DNA of 64,000 nucleotides from Antedon mediterranea (GCF_964355755.1 NC_092678.1:12434922-12498921); one strand, 5' to 3'. Counted from the stretch's first letter, positions 1-11,800 are shown. A program made the numbers and translations. The notes: generated from the letters alone by a model not told the origin.

Positions 1-465
1 GTTTCCATGACCAATAGAGCATAACATATGTTTTACATCGCTTACCCAACAATTACTATTATTTTGCGCTTTACGAAGTTGAGATTTATAACATTTCTTC
101 GCATATTTGTCCTTGTTCATATTTACTAGTCTTACCCAATAACGGATAACATTGAGTACACTTTAGATTGATAAAGAGAATCGTCCACATTCTCCTCTAA
201 TTGAAACATTTGTGGCTGATTTCCCGACCCCTAAAACATATCTACAGAAATTATTTTGAATATCATCAATTTTTTTGTTGTTTAGTTTTCCCCATATTTC
301 ACTACCACACAGTATAATTGGGTTTATTTTAACATCAAATAAGTAGTTCCAAATATTCACTGGTAAATGTCCATATTTCTGATATACAATATTTTTGAGT
401 GAGAAAAGTGCTTTATTAGCCTGTGTATTATTTTGTTCTCTTGCCTTTTCCCAATTTCCTTTTTT
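1..465 (-). pseudogene. LINE retrotransposon, C-terminal ORF2 fragment
   Basis: The minus strand reads as the C-terminal part of a LINE polyprotein, downstream of the reverse transcriptase. It has the typical run KNIVYQKYGHLP, then CGSEIWG, DDIQNNFCRYVLG, and then a segment around RYWVRLVNMNKDKYAKKCY. The frame is broken by a stop near 163, so it is decayed. It continues past the left edge of the window and is cut at its upstream side near 465. The family is recognised from the pattern; the clade is not resolved. Confidence 0.7.
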
Positions 466-609
466 TTTCTCTTTCGTGGGGCCAACCCACTTTTATTTCA
501 TTCTTCATATTACACATTGTAGTTATATATAGAAATTGTATAAAATGTCATTAAAAAAATGTTTTAAATATATATATATATATAAATAAAAATTAAAATA
601 ATAATGAAA

Positions 610-2492
610 CAATTAAAAATTAATACATGCAATTTTAAGAATACAAGTTAATAATTTTCTTTTTACGTTACCCCATTTCTTTTTTGCCTTGTTTATGTTA
701 CAAGCATATAACAAGTTCCAGACGACTTTTGATCTAATTTTTGAATGCTTTTCTAATGATTTAATAAAATTTGTTTTATAAATACAAAAAGTAAACAATG
801 ATAATAATTCATTGACATTTTCACTTTTTGTTCCAATAACAATGTCTAGCCAATCATGTACGGTTTCTTCAAGTGTATAGCATTTTAGAATCATGTTGTT
901 GAATTTTGTCCATACTTTTTGGATACTTTTACATTTCAAAAGCATGTGCTTGTCTGTCTCAATTTCGTTTTGGCAGTGTTCGCACATTTCTTCAGGAGAT
1001 ATTTTCCATATCTTCATTCGTTGTTTACATGCCAGAATCCGATGTAGCAGTTTAACATTAAATTGTGCTACTTTTGTTACATGTTTCATGCTATAGACTT
1101 TTTTTTAACCATATTTCATTCCACTTAAAGTTAAATTTCTAAATTCTGTTTCCCATTTCGATTGACAAAATGGAGTAATAGATATATTGTTGATAATGTG
1201 TTTATAATAAAATTAATTTTTATACTTTTTACAATATATTGTTTGTATTTCTTGTTTGTCTTTTTTTTATTGTTTATAATTATTTTCCTCCAATTTGAGG
1301 GAATTGCATTTACAATCTTAAAATATACAATTATTCCAGTTTGTTGCTCTGAAAGGGTGGGTATCAATTCTGTCGGAGTCATTAATCTGTGATTAACTAT
1401 TTTATCTGTTATTGTTTTATACCCTGCTTGTATCCAACTTTTAAAATATAATGTTTTTCAACTTCATTTACATTTTGCGGGTATGTAATACTTATATTGT
1501 TAAAATACACTAACACTTTTAACATTTCTTTATAAAATTCAGGCATACATTTTAGGTCTACATGACTTTCAAAATTGGGTTCACTAGTATTGACAGTATA
1601 ATTAAATGGATACATATAATGTTTTGGTAAATATTTCCATTTACCTGGGTCAGGGCTTAACAATTTCTTAACCCAACTAAGTTTTAACGAACTAACCATT
1701 GTGCTAAGATGTACCATATTATTTAGACCACCTCCTAATATTGAATTTATGGGTTTTCTTTTTATTATTTCTCTTTTTTTACCCCACAAAAATCTATATA
1801 ATACCTTTTCTACTTTTGGGAATACATATATAGGCACATTTATGACACTAGCATTATATATAAGTTGGGAAATTGCAAATGTTTTTATAATAATTATTTT
1901 TCCAAAAAAAGAAAGGTTTCTTTTTTGCCATAATTGCAATATCTGACAAGTTTAGGGATTTTTTCATTCCAGTTCTTTTCTTCGCACACTCTTTTATTGT
2001 GTCGACATATATCCCTAAGAATTTAACTGGATTCTTCGTCCATGTTAGATTAAAAGGTGCTGTTTCATTGTTTTTGCTGGAACCAATCCACATTCCTTTA
2101 GTTTTTTCTTTATTTAATTTTAATCCAGATATATTACAAAAAACCTCTATTTCTTTCAAAAGTGTTTTTAAACTAGTCTCGTCTTGTGTAAATAAGACGG
2201 TGTCATCTGCTAATTGACACATTTTAACAGTACTTTCATTTACATTATCTATATTACATGGTAACATAATGCCTTTACATAGAGGATTATCTCTAATAAT
2301 AATAATATTATTATTATCCATTATTTCAACAGCAAGTGTGAATAAAAGAGCAGACAGTGGACATCCTTGTCTTACTCCACTTTCCATCTGAAAACTTTCA
2401 GGTAGCCATCCATTATTTTCTATAACTAGATTGCACGCTCGCGTACCATCTAGGTATACTGCTGCTATGCCAAACCTGGACAGCTTACTCAC
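610..2492 (-). pseudogene. LINE reverse transcriptase to zinc-knuckle tail (L1/Tx1-like), frameshifted
   Basis: Three overlapping minus-strand frames form one LINE ORF2 C-terminal half. At 2492-1854 the reverse transcriptase shows GVRQGCPLSALLF and the catalytic LADDTVLF box (DD of the YADD-type motif), followed by KLNKEKTKGMWIG. At 1939-1409 the frame continues with the post-RT region (SQLIYNASVINVP, FLWGKK). At 1089-613 there is a CX2CX8HX4C knuckle (CEHC...H...C). Two frameshifts separate these blocks, so it is not functional. The 5' part, including the endonuclease, is missing. The order and the CCHC tail fit the L1/Tx1 group, which is an inference. Confidence 0.8.
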
Positions 2493-2593
2493 TTATTGGG
2501 CGAACATAACACGTATACACGGAGATCAAATCTTCAGTCGGGACACCAAACCGTTTGAGAAGTGATAGCATGTATAGTCGTCGACTACTTTTA

Positions 2594-2809
2594 CTAATAA
2601 TAATCATTAAAGTGGTACTGCCAGCTAAGATTGGACTGGACAGTCAGGCCCAGAAGCCTGGTCTCAGACACCACCTCGCGCTCCACCCCAGCGATTTGAA
2701 GGTGAGGAGGGTTAGGCGGTTCCTTCATAAAACAAACCTGCATAACCTTACTGGGGTTGAGCTCGAGGCGGTTGTCCGTTGCCCAAGCATCCAGATCCTG
2801 AACATCCAC
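2594..2809 (-). pseudogene. LINE RT fragment (CR1/Rex-like)
   Basis: A 71-residue minus-strand frame has the post-catalytic RT signature: LDAWATDNRLELNPSK, then TRLLGLTVQSNLSWQYH. This matches the usual WA..N.L.LN..K and LG+..D..L.W..H blocks of jockey/CR1-like RTs. It is more GC-rich than its surroundings and truncated on both sides. It abuts a Penelope end at about 2815. Confidence 0.65.
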
Positions 2810-2814
2810 TCAAA

Positions 2815-2874
2815 TTTGGCTATCCAGCCACTGATACCCACAGCATTGTCATATTTTCAGTTATTTGCCTTTTG

Positions 2875-2925
<51 letters not shown>

Positions 2926-3000
2926 CACATTTTCTTGCACTGATGAAGGACTAGTGTTGCTCGAAAGCTCTGTTAACTTTTCTGACTGTTATCATCAAAC
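2815..3000 (+). mobile_element. Penelope-like element terminal junction
   Basis: Positions 2815-2875 match the end of the PLE 3' region seen at about 20,878, 23,735 and 25,053 (CCAGCCAC.GATACCCACAGCATTG, then TTTGCCTTTTGGAT-like text). After an (AT)n run, 2940-2993 matches the segment that normally lies just upstream in those copies (CTGATGAAGGACTAGTGTTG, CTCGAAAGCTCTG). The two blocks are therefore in swapped order. That is what a head-to-tail PLE junction would give. Confidence 0.55.
2876..2921. repeat. (AT)n microsatellite
   Basis: An uninterrupted run of about 22 AT dinucleotides lies between the two halves of the Penelope junction. Confidence 0.95.
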
Positions 3001-3043
3001 TATTATTATGTATTTTGTCTCATGTCTAATGGTGACATCATTA

Positions 3044-3730
3044 TCATTTGAGAATGTTGTGCTTGGCGTAATCAACTATATTTGGTCTATGCCATCTCCT
3101 ATGCGACTCAAGGTTAGCTTTGCTATTATAAATAGTACCGCACTCTGGACATCTGTATCTCAAATAAACAATTTTTGGACAATTATGATTAGCAAGAGAT
3201 AGTGGTTCGTTAAAATATTCCTTACATAACTGGCAGACTATTTTTCTGGTTTTAATTTTAGTCATGTCTTCAATCTGTAGATCCTGAACGTCATTATCTT
3301 CAATAATGATAGTACCATTTATAAACGAGTTTTTTGACTCAGTTGCGTATGGTAACTCAGGATATGTTGTCCCGTTGACTATTTGAGATGTTGTAAGAGC
3401 ACCGTCTGTTATTGAAATGTGTTCTTGTGTCGTGTTTTGTTGCGTGGATGGTACAGCAGACACGTCAGAGAAAACATAGTTTGATGATTTAGATACATTT
3501 AATTTCCATGGAAATGACTTGTCAGTCGTTATCGTCGTATGGGTCACATGCTGACTATCGAGTGCAAATATTTTGTTGTATATAGCGTAACGACGAATGA
3601 TATTCTCTGAGCAAGCGCTAGACACTTTTTTCTTTTTTTCTTCTTGATCTTTATGTACTTGATCTTGAAAACTTGATCTGTAGGTAACACATTTCCTCTG
3701 TTTTCGTCTAACAAGAAATCCTTTAGGCAT
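3044..3730 (-). CDS. INSM/insulinoma-associated-like SNAG zinc-finger repressor, short
   Basis: The likely start is the ATG at 3730-3728, because it opens with MPKGFLVRRKQRK. This is a SNAG repressor motif of the INSM type; SNAG must be at the extreme N-terminus, so an open extension upstream to 3880 is rejected. The protein is 228 residues. A low-complexity middle is followed by two C2H2-type fingers near the C-terminus: CQLCKEYF...H.C and YRCPECGTIY...LESHRRWH. Both closely follow INSM1 fingers 1 and 2. INSM proteins act in the nucleus in neural and endocrine differentiation and normally have about five fingers. Here the frame stops 12 residues after finger 2, and a Penelope end begins about 50 bases beyond. 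It could be a truncated gene, or a first exon whose donor I cannot see. Confidence 0.8.
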   Translation of the reverse strand: MPKGFLVRRKQRKCVTYRSSFQDQVHKDQEEKKKKVSSACSENIIRRYAIYNKIFALDSQHVTHTTITTDKSFPWKLNVSKSSNYVFSDVSAVPSTQQNTTQEHISITDGALTTSQIVNGTTYPELPYATESKNSFINGTIIIEDNDVQDLQIEDMTKIKTRKIVCQLCKEYFNEPLSLANHNCPKIVYLRYRCPECGTIYNSKANLESHRRWHRPNIVDYAKHNILK

Positions 3731-3880
3731 TATGATTTTCAAAAATACAGACAAAACGAATACAAATGTCCAATATTCAAAAAATAGAAGGAAAAGTAAA
3801 CAATGCTTTAAGCTGTACGTGTGTTTTAAGCAGCTGCTGACTAAATGTGTCATTAAAGATAACATTAAACTCAAAAACAA

Positions 3881-5829
3881 AGAGTCGTATTGGCAGCAAT
3901 TGGTATGCTGATAAATATCTCCTCAATCTATTTAGTAGAAATACAGTGTTTGCCATAATATTTTACGATACTATATACTATACTAGCCAACATAGTTTGG
4001 ACTCGTACTTTCGATCTAGTCGATTGCGTGGATATGTTGGTTTGTTACATTGTAAAATAGGATGTTTCCATGTATAGTACTTGCTTTGTTACTTGGCAAA
4101 ATCAAATTTTTCCAACTATAGTACTTGGATGGTTGGATATACAGTATATACTGTATATCTATTAAACATTATTAATGCATTAATTGAAATTACGACGACG
4201 GGACCCTTATATTATAATTTGTTGGTATGATGACGTTATTAAATTAAAAAATGAAGATGACATTTTCAGACGGTAATGATTTAGCAAAAATATGAAAGAT
4301 TTGGAAACAAATTGAACACGATGCGCGATCTTTTAATTTGTATAAAAAATGATGTAAATCAGCCTGTTAATGGCGATGATTTGCTGTTGGTATGGAATAA
4401 AATAAAATATAAAAAAAAATAAATATAATATATAAAACAAAATAATTTTTTTCAGTTTTACTGGCCATATAATAACGTCACAGCATCCAATATGCCTAAA
4501 AGTTATTTACAATTACATTCATTTTTTTTTAAAACCCGGTTTCCTAAATGTTGTTATGTCCTTTTGTGTCAAAAAATAAATCAAAAGATTGCACAGAAAA
4601 TATTAACTGGAAATTACTGCAGCTATTATGACTGTGCATTTGGTTTACTCTCTCAAAACCAGACTTAACTTAAGTTCCAAAAGTCCCAAATTCTTTCTTA
4701 CCATTAAAACACATTTTGGAATTCCAGGCTTCCAGAAAACCAGAAATAAAAAAAATAAAATTCTCAGCTTAAATACAGTATCATTTGCAGCACATAATTG
4801 TCAATAAATAACTGTTACTTATTTGACTGTAACTGATTGACTTGGGTGGAGCAAAGCAGTCTATTTGGATGGTGTTCAAGCAGTAACCAATCTATAATGT
4901 GTGTATGTGGCAAATTTTAATGTTAACATTTTAACAATATGTCTATAAAATTGTTGTGGGCATGCAACTGTAATAATTCTGAATGCAGCACTTAATTAAT
5001 TAAATGGCACATTTAAGTAAGTCAAAAAGACCAAAATGTTTATGTAATGTTATTTTTTGATTATGAAAGTGCAACATACAGTTCAATGCATTATTCACTC
5101 ATGATATTATTTACCAATACATCAATAAATATTAATTGGTTAAAAAGTATTTAAATATGATATAATTTAATAGCATTGACCAACAAAAACGTGAAAGTCA
5201 CCAGCAGTTATATCTACTTGTATTGTTTATAAGTTCAATAAACTAGTTGTACTATGCTCATCTTTCATTAAATGCGTACATTTTGAATATCATGAATTGA
5301 TTTTAACAATCACAGGAGTGTGTAATCTTAAGAATTATTAATATATTCAAGACTTAAAATATATTGTCCCCCATATACATAATCAAAAATGAATATTAAT
5401 AAAATCAGACCCTAAATAGTCCATTTTGCAATATTACATTTTTCAAAAAAATCCCAACGAAGACCTATAATGCTTATAATGCTGATAATGCATTTGCAGC
5501 TCTATTGTGGAAAAATTTAAATTTTTTCTAATTCAACTCATGATACACATTCTATCGAAGGTGTCAAACCCCTTTTTAATTTTTTTCCCATCTTACTTTT
5601 TTTAAGTGCTTTGGGGCTATACACATTCGACGTGCCTATGCAAATATTGCCGTTATATTACACACGCATAGGCTTTCAGCTTTGACCCAATGTATATAAA
5701 TTATTTATATTTTATTTTTATAGTATTTTATTAATTTGAAATTAAAATGTTATGTTTCAAAGAAGAATCAATTTTATTTAGTTACCAGAGAAAAAGATTG
5801 ATAGAGATGGCAGCAGAAATATTACTTAC
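3881..5829. other. AT-rich non-coding stretch with a dispersed repeat
   Basis: I see no convincing coding exon here. The segment at about 4,690-5,215 is a diverged inverted copy of sequence at 59,270-60,080. Shared blocks include CAGTATCATTTGCAGCAC, AATAACTGTTACTTATTTG, TTGGGT.GAGCAAAGCA and CCAACAAAAACGTGAAAGTC. It is therefore a dispersed repeat of unknown type. Confidence 0.6.
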
Positions 5830-5874
5830 TTTACTATTATTGCCTCGTATTTCAAGAGTATCACCTCCAAACCG
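5830..5874 (-). CDS. candidate 45-nt exon, extracellular protein
   Basis: On the minus strand a TTCTAG acceptor is followed by 15 open codons (RFGGDTLEIRGNNSK) and a good GTAAGT donor. Its phase (0-0) continues correctly from the exon at 6,130-6,272, 255 bases upstream. It is short, so it is weak on its own. The matching phase is the main support. Confidence 0.35.
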
Positions 5875-6129
5875 CTAGAACATATCATATTTAGGTAAAG
5901 CTAGTGGGATTCTAGTTAAATTTATCCGTACGGTAAACTGTATACAACAGGAATTACGTATCGTGCATGTTTAATGAGAGTTGGTAGGGTACAAGTAAAG
6001 AAAACCAGGTTGATATTGTTAAAGATTAGTTAAATGAAAATAAAAAACTATATTATAAGCATGTATTCAAGTTATGTCTATCGTCAAAGTGCCTTAGATA
6101 AGCACTTTCACGATAATAAAGATATATAC

Positions 6130-6272
6130 CTTCATATTTTCAGCTGTAAGGGTGACTGTAAAGTCTGTTCCGGATGTCAATCCAGTAGTATTGATGAAGA
6201 AGCCCGTCTTCACTTTGTCTCCTGCTCCATAGTAGAATGTTGAATTGTTATCGTTTGCGCTCACATCAATAA
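6130..6272 (-). CDS. candidate exon, extracellular beta-sandwich-like segment
   Basis: On the minus strand an AAATTAAG acceptor is followed by 143 nt ending at a GTATAT donor (phase 1 in, phase 0 out). The translation contains NSTFYYGAGDKVKTGFF and INTTGLTSGTDFTVTLTAENM. It has the alternating hydrophobic pattern and T/V-rich strands of a fibronectin III or similar extracellular beta-sandwich domain, plus N-glycosylation sequons. I do not recognise the gene. No further exons are evident nearby except the 45-nt candidate at 5,830. Confidence 0.5.
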
Positions 6273-6640
6273 CTTAATTTTACAGTAAAACAAATGTATT
6301 AATACATTTAAAATGTTTACGATTAGCTAGAAAAAGATATGATTGCATACAATTGTACATAACGCGATTTCAAAGCATTTTCCACTTGTGTTTAAATTTG
6401 CAAATTACCAAAAAACAAAAATGTTCTAATAACTTTTTTGTCGGATTTTAAAATAAAAGTTTCAAAAATAATTACCTGGACAACCGTAGAGTTTCATTCT
6501 TACCAGCTATGTATCTTATATGGATAAATTCGAATGTATCGAGCATTTACAGGAGAATAAAAACAATTGATAACGACACTGTGTCCATCAAAATTTCCCG
6601 GAAAACGCTACAAATAAGATGTACAGATATCAGTTTAGCT

Positions 6641-6956
<316 letters not shown>

Positions 6957-6984
6957 ATATATTCTTGTTACTAAAATAAAACAA

Positions 6985-7388
6985 AAAGAGAGATAGAGAG
7001 AGAAATTTAGTAAAACGCTTTCAATATTCTTAATAGTATTGAATTACGTCCCCGCAAAACTATGGTACAATTATTTCCTAATGTTTTAATTGAACCATTA
7101 AAAAAATATGATAGTAATTACCTTAAACATCATTCTGTTCTTTGTACTAACAAATTATCGATTTATGCAAAACTATGCTAAGAGTGAGAGATAGAGAGAG
7201 ATAGAGAGAGAAATTTAGTAAAACGCTTTCAATATTCTTAATAGTATTAAATTACGTCCCCGCAAAACTATGGTACAATTATTTCCTAATGTTTTAATTG
7301 AACCATTAAAAAAATATGTTAGTAATTACCTTAAACATCATTCTGTTCTTTGTACTAACAAATTATCGATTTATGCAAAACTATGCTA
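6985..7388. repeat. Tandem duplication of a roughly 200-bp segment
   Basis: The text from AGAGAGAAATTTAGTAAAAC to TTATGCAAAACTATGCTA occurs twice, at about 6,998-7,180 and 7,206-7,388, with only a few substitutions. AGAGATAGAGAG-rich spacers precede each copy. The near-identity indicates a recent duplication. Confidence 0.9.
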
Positions 7389-8044
7389 TTAATACTAAAA
7401 TCTAGTTACACTATCGAAATAATATTACGTTGCTAAAACAAACAATACAAATTTATGAATTACTGCCACTGTAAATTATATAATACACCGTTTGTCTATA
7501 TTGCCAATGTTCCTATTTGTTAACATTTCCGGAGGAGGTTAAGTACATAATAATAATAATAATAAGGACATCATTCATTGATTCCGATTTACGTACTTAA
7601 AAAAACATTCTTTAAAAATCTTAAATATTCGGACCAAATTACTTATTTCTTAATTACATATCGGAATTGATCAAACAAATGCATATGTACTATAACAGCC
7701 TCTACTGTTGGGCGTAGGTTTTCACTTGAACGATCAAATAAACAATCTCAGACAACTTGTAACGCATCAAACACTTTTATTCAATTCTCAATTGGCAACT
7801 TCCCGATGTGATGAAGATCACGATAATGACGCTGATCAGCTATTGAATAAAGACTGACTTTACTGATGGTGATGATGATAATGATGATGGTTTCAACAAG
7901 AAACAAAAGATAATAACATGTTTGTATTATAACAAGCATTTACGTTTAAATAACTCTTACGGAGCTCCAAATATAACAATAACAAACACTTCCGTGTAAA
8001 TAGCTCTTGTATAGAGCCGTGCTCAATCAAGCGGAACAAGCACC
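7389..8044. other. Non-coding stretch, no gene seen
   Basis: AT-rich sequence with (TAA)n near 7,549 and a GATGATGATAATGATGATGG run near 7,872. No exon or element boundary was recognised. Confidence 0.5.
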
Positions 8045-8053
8045 GTCCGCATC

Positions 8054-8954
8054 GCGATTTTTTTTTTCGTACATAAGTTGGGGACCCCTCATGAAACGTC
8101 ACAAAAATAAACATGAATAATTCATCAGTTACATTTGTTGTTCCGTGTGCACCCAAGCGTATAGCAACAAGAAGTGATTACACGAACAACTGCGATACGA
8201 TTCTTTCTACAGTAGGCCTAGGATTCACGTGATTACCTTCGCGCAATATTCTTCACACAAAATGTGTCGAGTCGAGGCTAATCGACAGCTAGGCAAGACA
8301 TTAAACTAAGTAGTAATTCATTGGACATAGCCCAAAGAAAGCTTAGACCCACAAGAATAAAGAATGTGTATAATTTGTGTACTGTATTTTTTTAATTCTG
8401 CTATTTTATTATCAAACAATATGCATGAACTCAAAGGAACTTTAAAAATGCGCGTATATGAACACATGGGATGGGAAGATTAGACCCACGAGAATAAAAA
8501 ATGTATTTTTGTGTAATGTTTAATGTTTAATTTTGCTGACTTATTACTCGGATTGTGTCATACCTAACACACACACGTCACACACATACACACCGTACCC
8601 ACACAGCTACTACTAGAATAGACATGGGTTTAGAGACTAATAATTAGGCCTATAGTATTAATAGAAACTATAATTTTAACACGTAATTCTTTAGTAATAA
8701 ATTATATTAAAAACACCATAAACAAAAGCTGATTATTTCGACAATCCACAAAACGCCGCTATTCTTCTATGAAATCGCACGCCGCAACAACAGCGGAGAT
8801 AGGCCTAGAATCGTACCGCACTTGTGTAATCACTTCTTGTTGGTATACGCTTGGGTGCACACGGAACAAGAAAATTTAACTGATGAATTATTCATGTTTA
8901 TTTTGTGACGTTTCTTGAGGGGGTCCCCAACTTATGTACGAAAAAAAAAATCGC
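8054..8954. mobile_element. Foldback DNA transposon with about 170-bp TIRs (MULE-like, non-autonomous)
   Basis: The ends are inverted copies beginning GCGATTTTTTTTTTCGTACA and continuing through AAGTTGGGGACCCC, AATAAACATGAATAATTCAT and CCGTGTGCACCCAAGCGTAT, about 170 bp with a few differences. The element is 901 bp. It is bounded by identical direct repeats GTCCGCATC at 8,045-8,053 and 8,955-8,963, a 9-bp target duplication. Long TIRs plus a 9-bp TSD fit Mutator-like elements (inference). There is no transposase. The interior carries a diverged direct repeat (about 8,345 and 8,482). Confidence 0.8.
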
Positions 8955-8963
8955 GTCCGCATC

Positions 8964-9528
8964 ACTGGATTTCATCCCATGACAACCGCGGGATAATTGC
9001 GAACGTTACAACATTATACATGAACATGCTTTCAATCTTGGCCACAGATAGGCCTACACTCCACGCACCATTTAGACGGCGTTCAGAGTCAAATTTATCT
9101 ATAATATACCTTCAATCAACTACTGCATTAATCATAATTTCTTATTATTATCACAATATTATTCATTAGATGATTAAAACTTACGTTTGTTTCTCTTCTA
9201 GATAGACCTACGCATAGAACACATTATCTTTGTGAGCGGACATATTAGACAACCTTTAATTATAGAGGGCGCTAAACTAAAAATGAGCCGTAACATGTAC
9301 TACAATAAGCATACTTACCTTCTTTCAAATTACCACCACTAATTCAAAATATATAACAAAGTATTTTGTCTTACTTTCTTACCATCGTTAACTATTGTTT
9401 TTTCAAATTAAATAACAACTCCATTGTCTTACTTCCTTACCATTGTTTACCATTGTATTAATTATATTAGGATCAAATAATGTCATCCCCTTAAATGCCC
9501 TCTACGGGGACTGGACCTACATACTTTA
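8964..9528. other. Non-coding flank
   Basis: No coding exon was recognised between the foldback element and the LINE that starts at about 9,530. The last 200 bases before the LINE contain a diverged direct repeat (TTACTTTCTTACCATCGTTAAC / TTACTTCCTTACCATTGTTTAC). Confidence 0.4.
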
Positions 9529-9529
9529 C

Positions 9530-10276
9530 TACTCAAAACTAACGTTAACAATTACCGTCCCATTTCTGTTCTTTCTATTTTTGCCAAAATCTTTGAACGT
9601 ATAATTTATGATAGGACGTATTCCTTCATTCAAAAACACAACATTCTCTTCGAGAATCAATACGGTTTTTTGTAAAGGATACGATTCAGCAATGGCCCTC
9701 CTACAACTCACTAATAATATTGTGGATACCTTTGAAAACAATAAATTTGCTACTGGTATTTTCATAGATCTTTCAAAGGCATTTGACACCCTAGACCATT
9801 CAATACTTTTAGCTAAATTTCAAAATGATGGTATTCGCGGAATCACTAACAATCTCTTTAATAGTTATCTTTCAAACAGACTTCAATGTACACAAATCAA
9901 TCATGTTTCCCCCAAATTCCTTCCTATATCTCATGGTATCCCCCAAAGTTCTTTACTTGGTCCTCTACTTTTGTTACTTTACATTAATGATATTAACCCA
10001 TCCTCTAATAAATTTTCCTTTTTGCTTTACGCTGATGATACCACCGCCCTTTATACCAATAAGAACTTTCAGTCACTTGTTGAAACTGTTAATCAAGAAC
10101 TTATCAATGTTTTTAATTATTTTTCAGCAAATAAGCTTTCAGTTAATACCAAAAATTAATGTTGTGCAGTTTTATTTCGAAATTCAAACAAGCATATTTT
10201 TTTGGTGCATGGACATATTGAAATTAACAAATTTATAATTAAACAATTCAACAAAACAATACCAAATTTTTGGGCG
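9530..10276 (+). pseudogene. LINE reverse transcriptase, first half (jockey/CR1-like)
   Basis: The plus strand encodes NYRPISVLSIFAKIFERII (RT block 1). A one-base frameshift at about 9,605-9,670 follows, then IFIDLSKAFDTLDHSILL, HGIPQSSLLGPLL and the catalytic FLLYADDTTALY. These are the ordered RT motifs of the jockey/CR1 superfamily. The usual G in PQGS is replaced by S. The reading frame is interrupted after NFLG by a TTAA transposon at 10,277 and resumes at 13,486. Confidence 0.85.
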
Positions 10277-10534
10277 TTAAAGCAGAAATGTCAACACCTA
10301 TTTGAGTATTTTTTATGATTGTTTAGCTATAATAAAATATATATTAGGTTTTTCGAAATTTTTTATGTAATTTTTACCGCTAAAATCGACGTTTGAAAAT
10401 ACGATTTTTCTGACCAGTCAGCGTTTAAAGAGCCAACTCATTAACTTTACAGTCGTGACGTCATATCGGGTTTCGCTATCTTCCCTGAAAACCATCACGC
10501 TGGATGAGTACATGAAAAAGCCAATCCTCGCAAA

Positions 10535-10708
10535 ATGTATTCCGATTCCGAAGAAGAAACTTTTTCGTTAGAAATTCAGCCATACCAATATGAGCCTTTG
10601 AGAAAGGCTGGGGAATTTGAAAATTATTCTTCCGAAGAGGAAGAAGAAGACGATGTTGAGGCAGAAGGAAGGGAGGAAAGAGAAGGAAATTTAACATTAT
10701 ATGTTTAA
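10535..10708 (+). CDS. candidate first exon of transposon-borne P2X7-domain protein
   Basis: An ATG at 10,535 opens a 57-codon frame beginning MYSDSEEETFSLEIQPYQYEP and becoming very acidic (a run of E and D near residue 36). It ends in TAA at 10,706-10,708. A GT at 10,703 could act as a donor. It lies upstream of, and in the same orientation as, the P2X7-type exons at 11,321 and 11,801. I infer that it is their N-terminal exon, but no intervening exon that would set the phase was found. Confidence 0.5.
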   Translation: MYSDSEEETFSLEIQPYQYEPLRKAGEFENYSSEEEEEDDVEAEGREEREGNLTLYV

Positions 10709-11320
10709 ATAGGCTACTCGGGAGGCTACTGTAGCCTATCAATTAGTTAGCATCGGCTCCGTCATAGGCGCGGCCTACGTTATATTTGTTAGTGTTTAAA
10801 TACCGATCGTAAAACAGTCTTTAAATCTTCATTATTGCTGTTTTTATAATAAAATCATTTTAATACTGTATTATTCGTTAGCTAGCTAAGTACTGTTATG
10901 TGTAGCCTTTTCACAATTGTGATTCTACCCGACTGCCTCGGACAACACCAAAAAAAAAATAAAAATCACGGCCATATACATTATGCGGCCAGCGAGGAAG
11001 GTGGTGAGAAAGACATTTTGTTTTGGATCAAATTTGTTGATTTTAATAGGCATTTGAGTAAATTTACTGTAATAAAATGTAATTATTTTTTCGTAATTAT
11101 AGGCCTGCTACACTCTATAATACTAAGGCCAATACTAATAGGCTAGCCACAGTAATAGGCTTTATTCTATTTCTACTAGGCTAGCTACAGAAGCCTAGCT
11201 TTTGTTTGGGCTTTTTCGGTGGGATTGGGAGGACCTTGCTTATATTGATTTTCATTTATTAATTAGTTTAGTAACAGTATAAAGTATATATTTGAGTGCT
11301 GTAATGTTGATTCTATGCAG

Positions 11321-11539
11321 GTGCAAGTGCTCACATTGTACAGCAACAACTGCTGTTGAGTCTGTATGTTGTTATGAGACAGAGGAGATGGTAGAGAAAA
11401 TGGGGGAGCAAGTGGTTGGATGCATAACACAGCATACCGGGTTCAAAAACAACTGTCTGGACCACGATGTTCTTGAAGTGTCCTTCTGGCATTATGTTAA
11501 ACAGGAAGGTCCATTTGACGATGATCATCCAGTGAATCA
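11321..11539 (+). pseudogene. P2X7-type intracellular (ballast) domain, exon A
   Basis: A CTATGCAG acceptor precedes CKCSHC...VCCYETEEMVEKM...CITQHTGFKNNCL, and the exon ends at a GTAAGT donor (phase 2). The clustered Cys pairs, the E..CC segment and the C.T.H..F...CL block are the zinc-binding part of the domain known as the intracellular tail of the P2X7 receptor. There is no channel part nearby, so this is a stand-alone version of the domain. It joins exon B at 11,801 in phase. Confidence 0.75.
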
Positions 11540-11800
11540 GTAAGTTTGAGTAAATACTATATTTGAATTAACGCTCAAATTAATTACGAAACAGTTTGTA
11601 AATATAACAGTATGGTAGTGGAAATCAGATTTTTAATGACAAAACTGACAACATTAAATTAAAAAATTCAATAAACCAACTACCGACCCAAAGGTCCGGC
11701 AAGTTTCGATAAAAACAATGCAACTTCTTGTCTTGTAATGAGACATTAAAGATGGTAAATTTATTTTGTTAACTAATCACAATTTTCTTTATGTTTTCAG

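Noticed and set aside
2930-3000. Fully formed hammerhead ribozyme in the Penelope end
   Set aside because: CTGATGA and GAAA are present, but the sequence between them does not make a good stem II here, so only the 39.6-kb motif is called.
3731-3880. N-terminal extension of the INSM-like protein
   Set aside because: A SNAG motif has to be at the N-terminus, so the internal ATG at 3,730 is the better start.
6034-6243. Plus-strand 69-codon frame
   Set aside because: It is antisense to a better-supported minus-strand exon with both splice sites.
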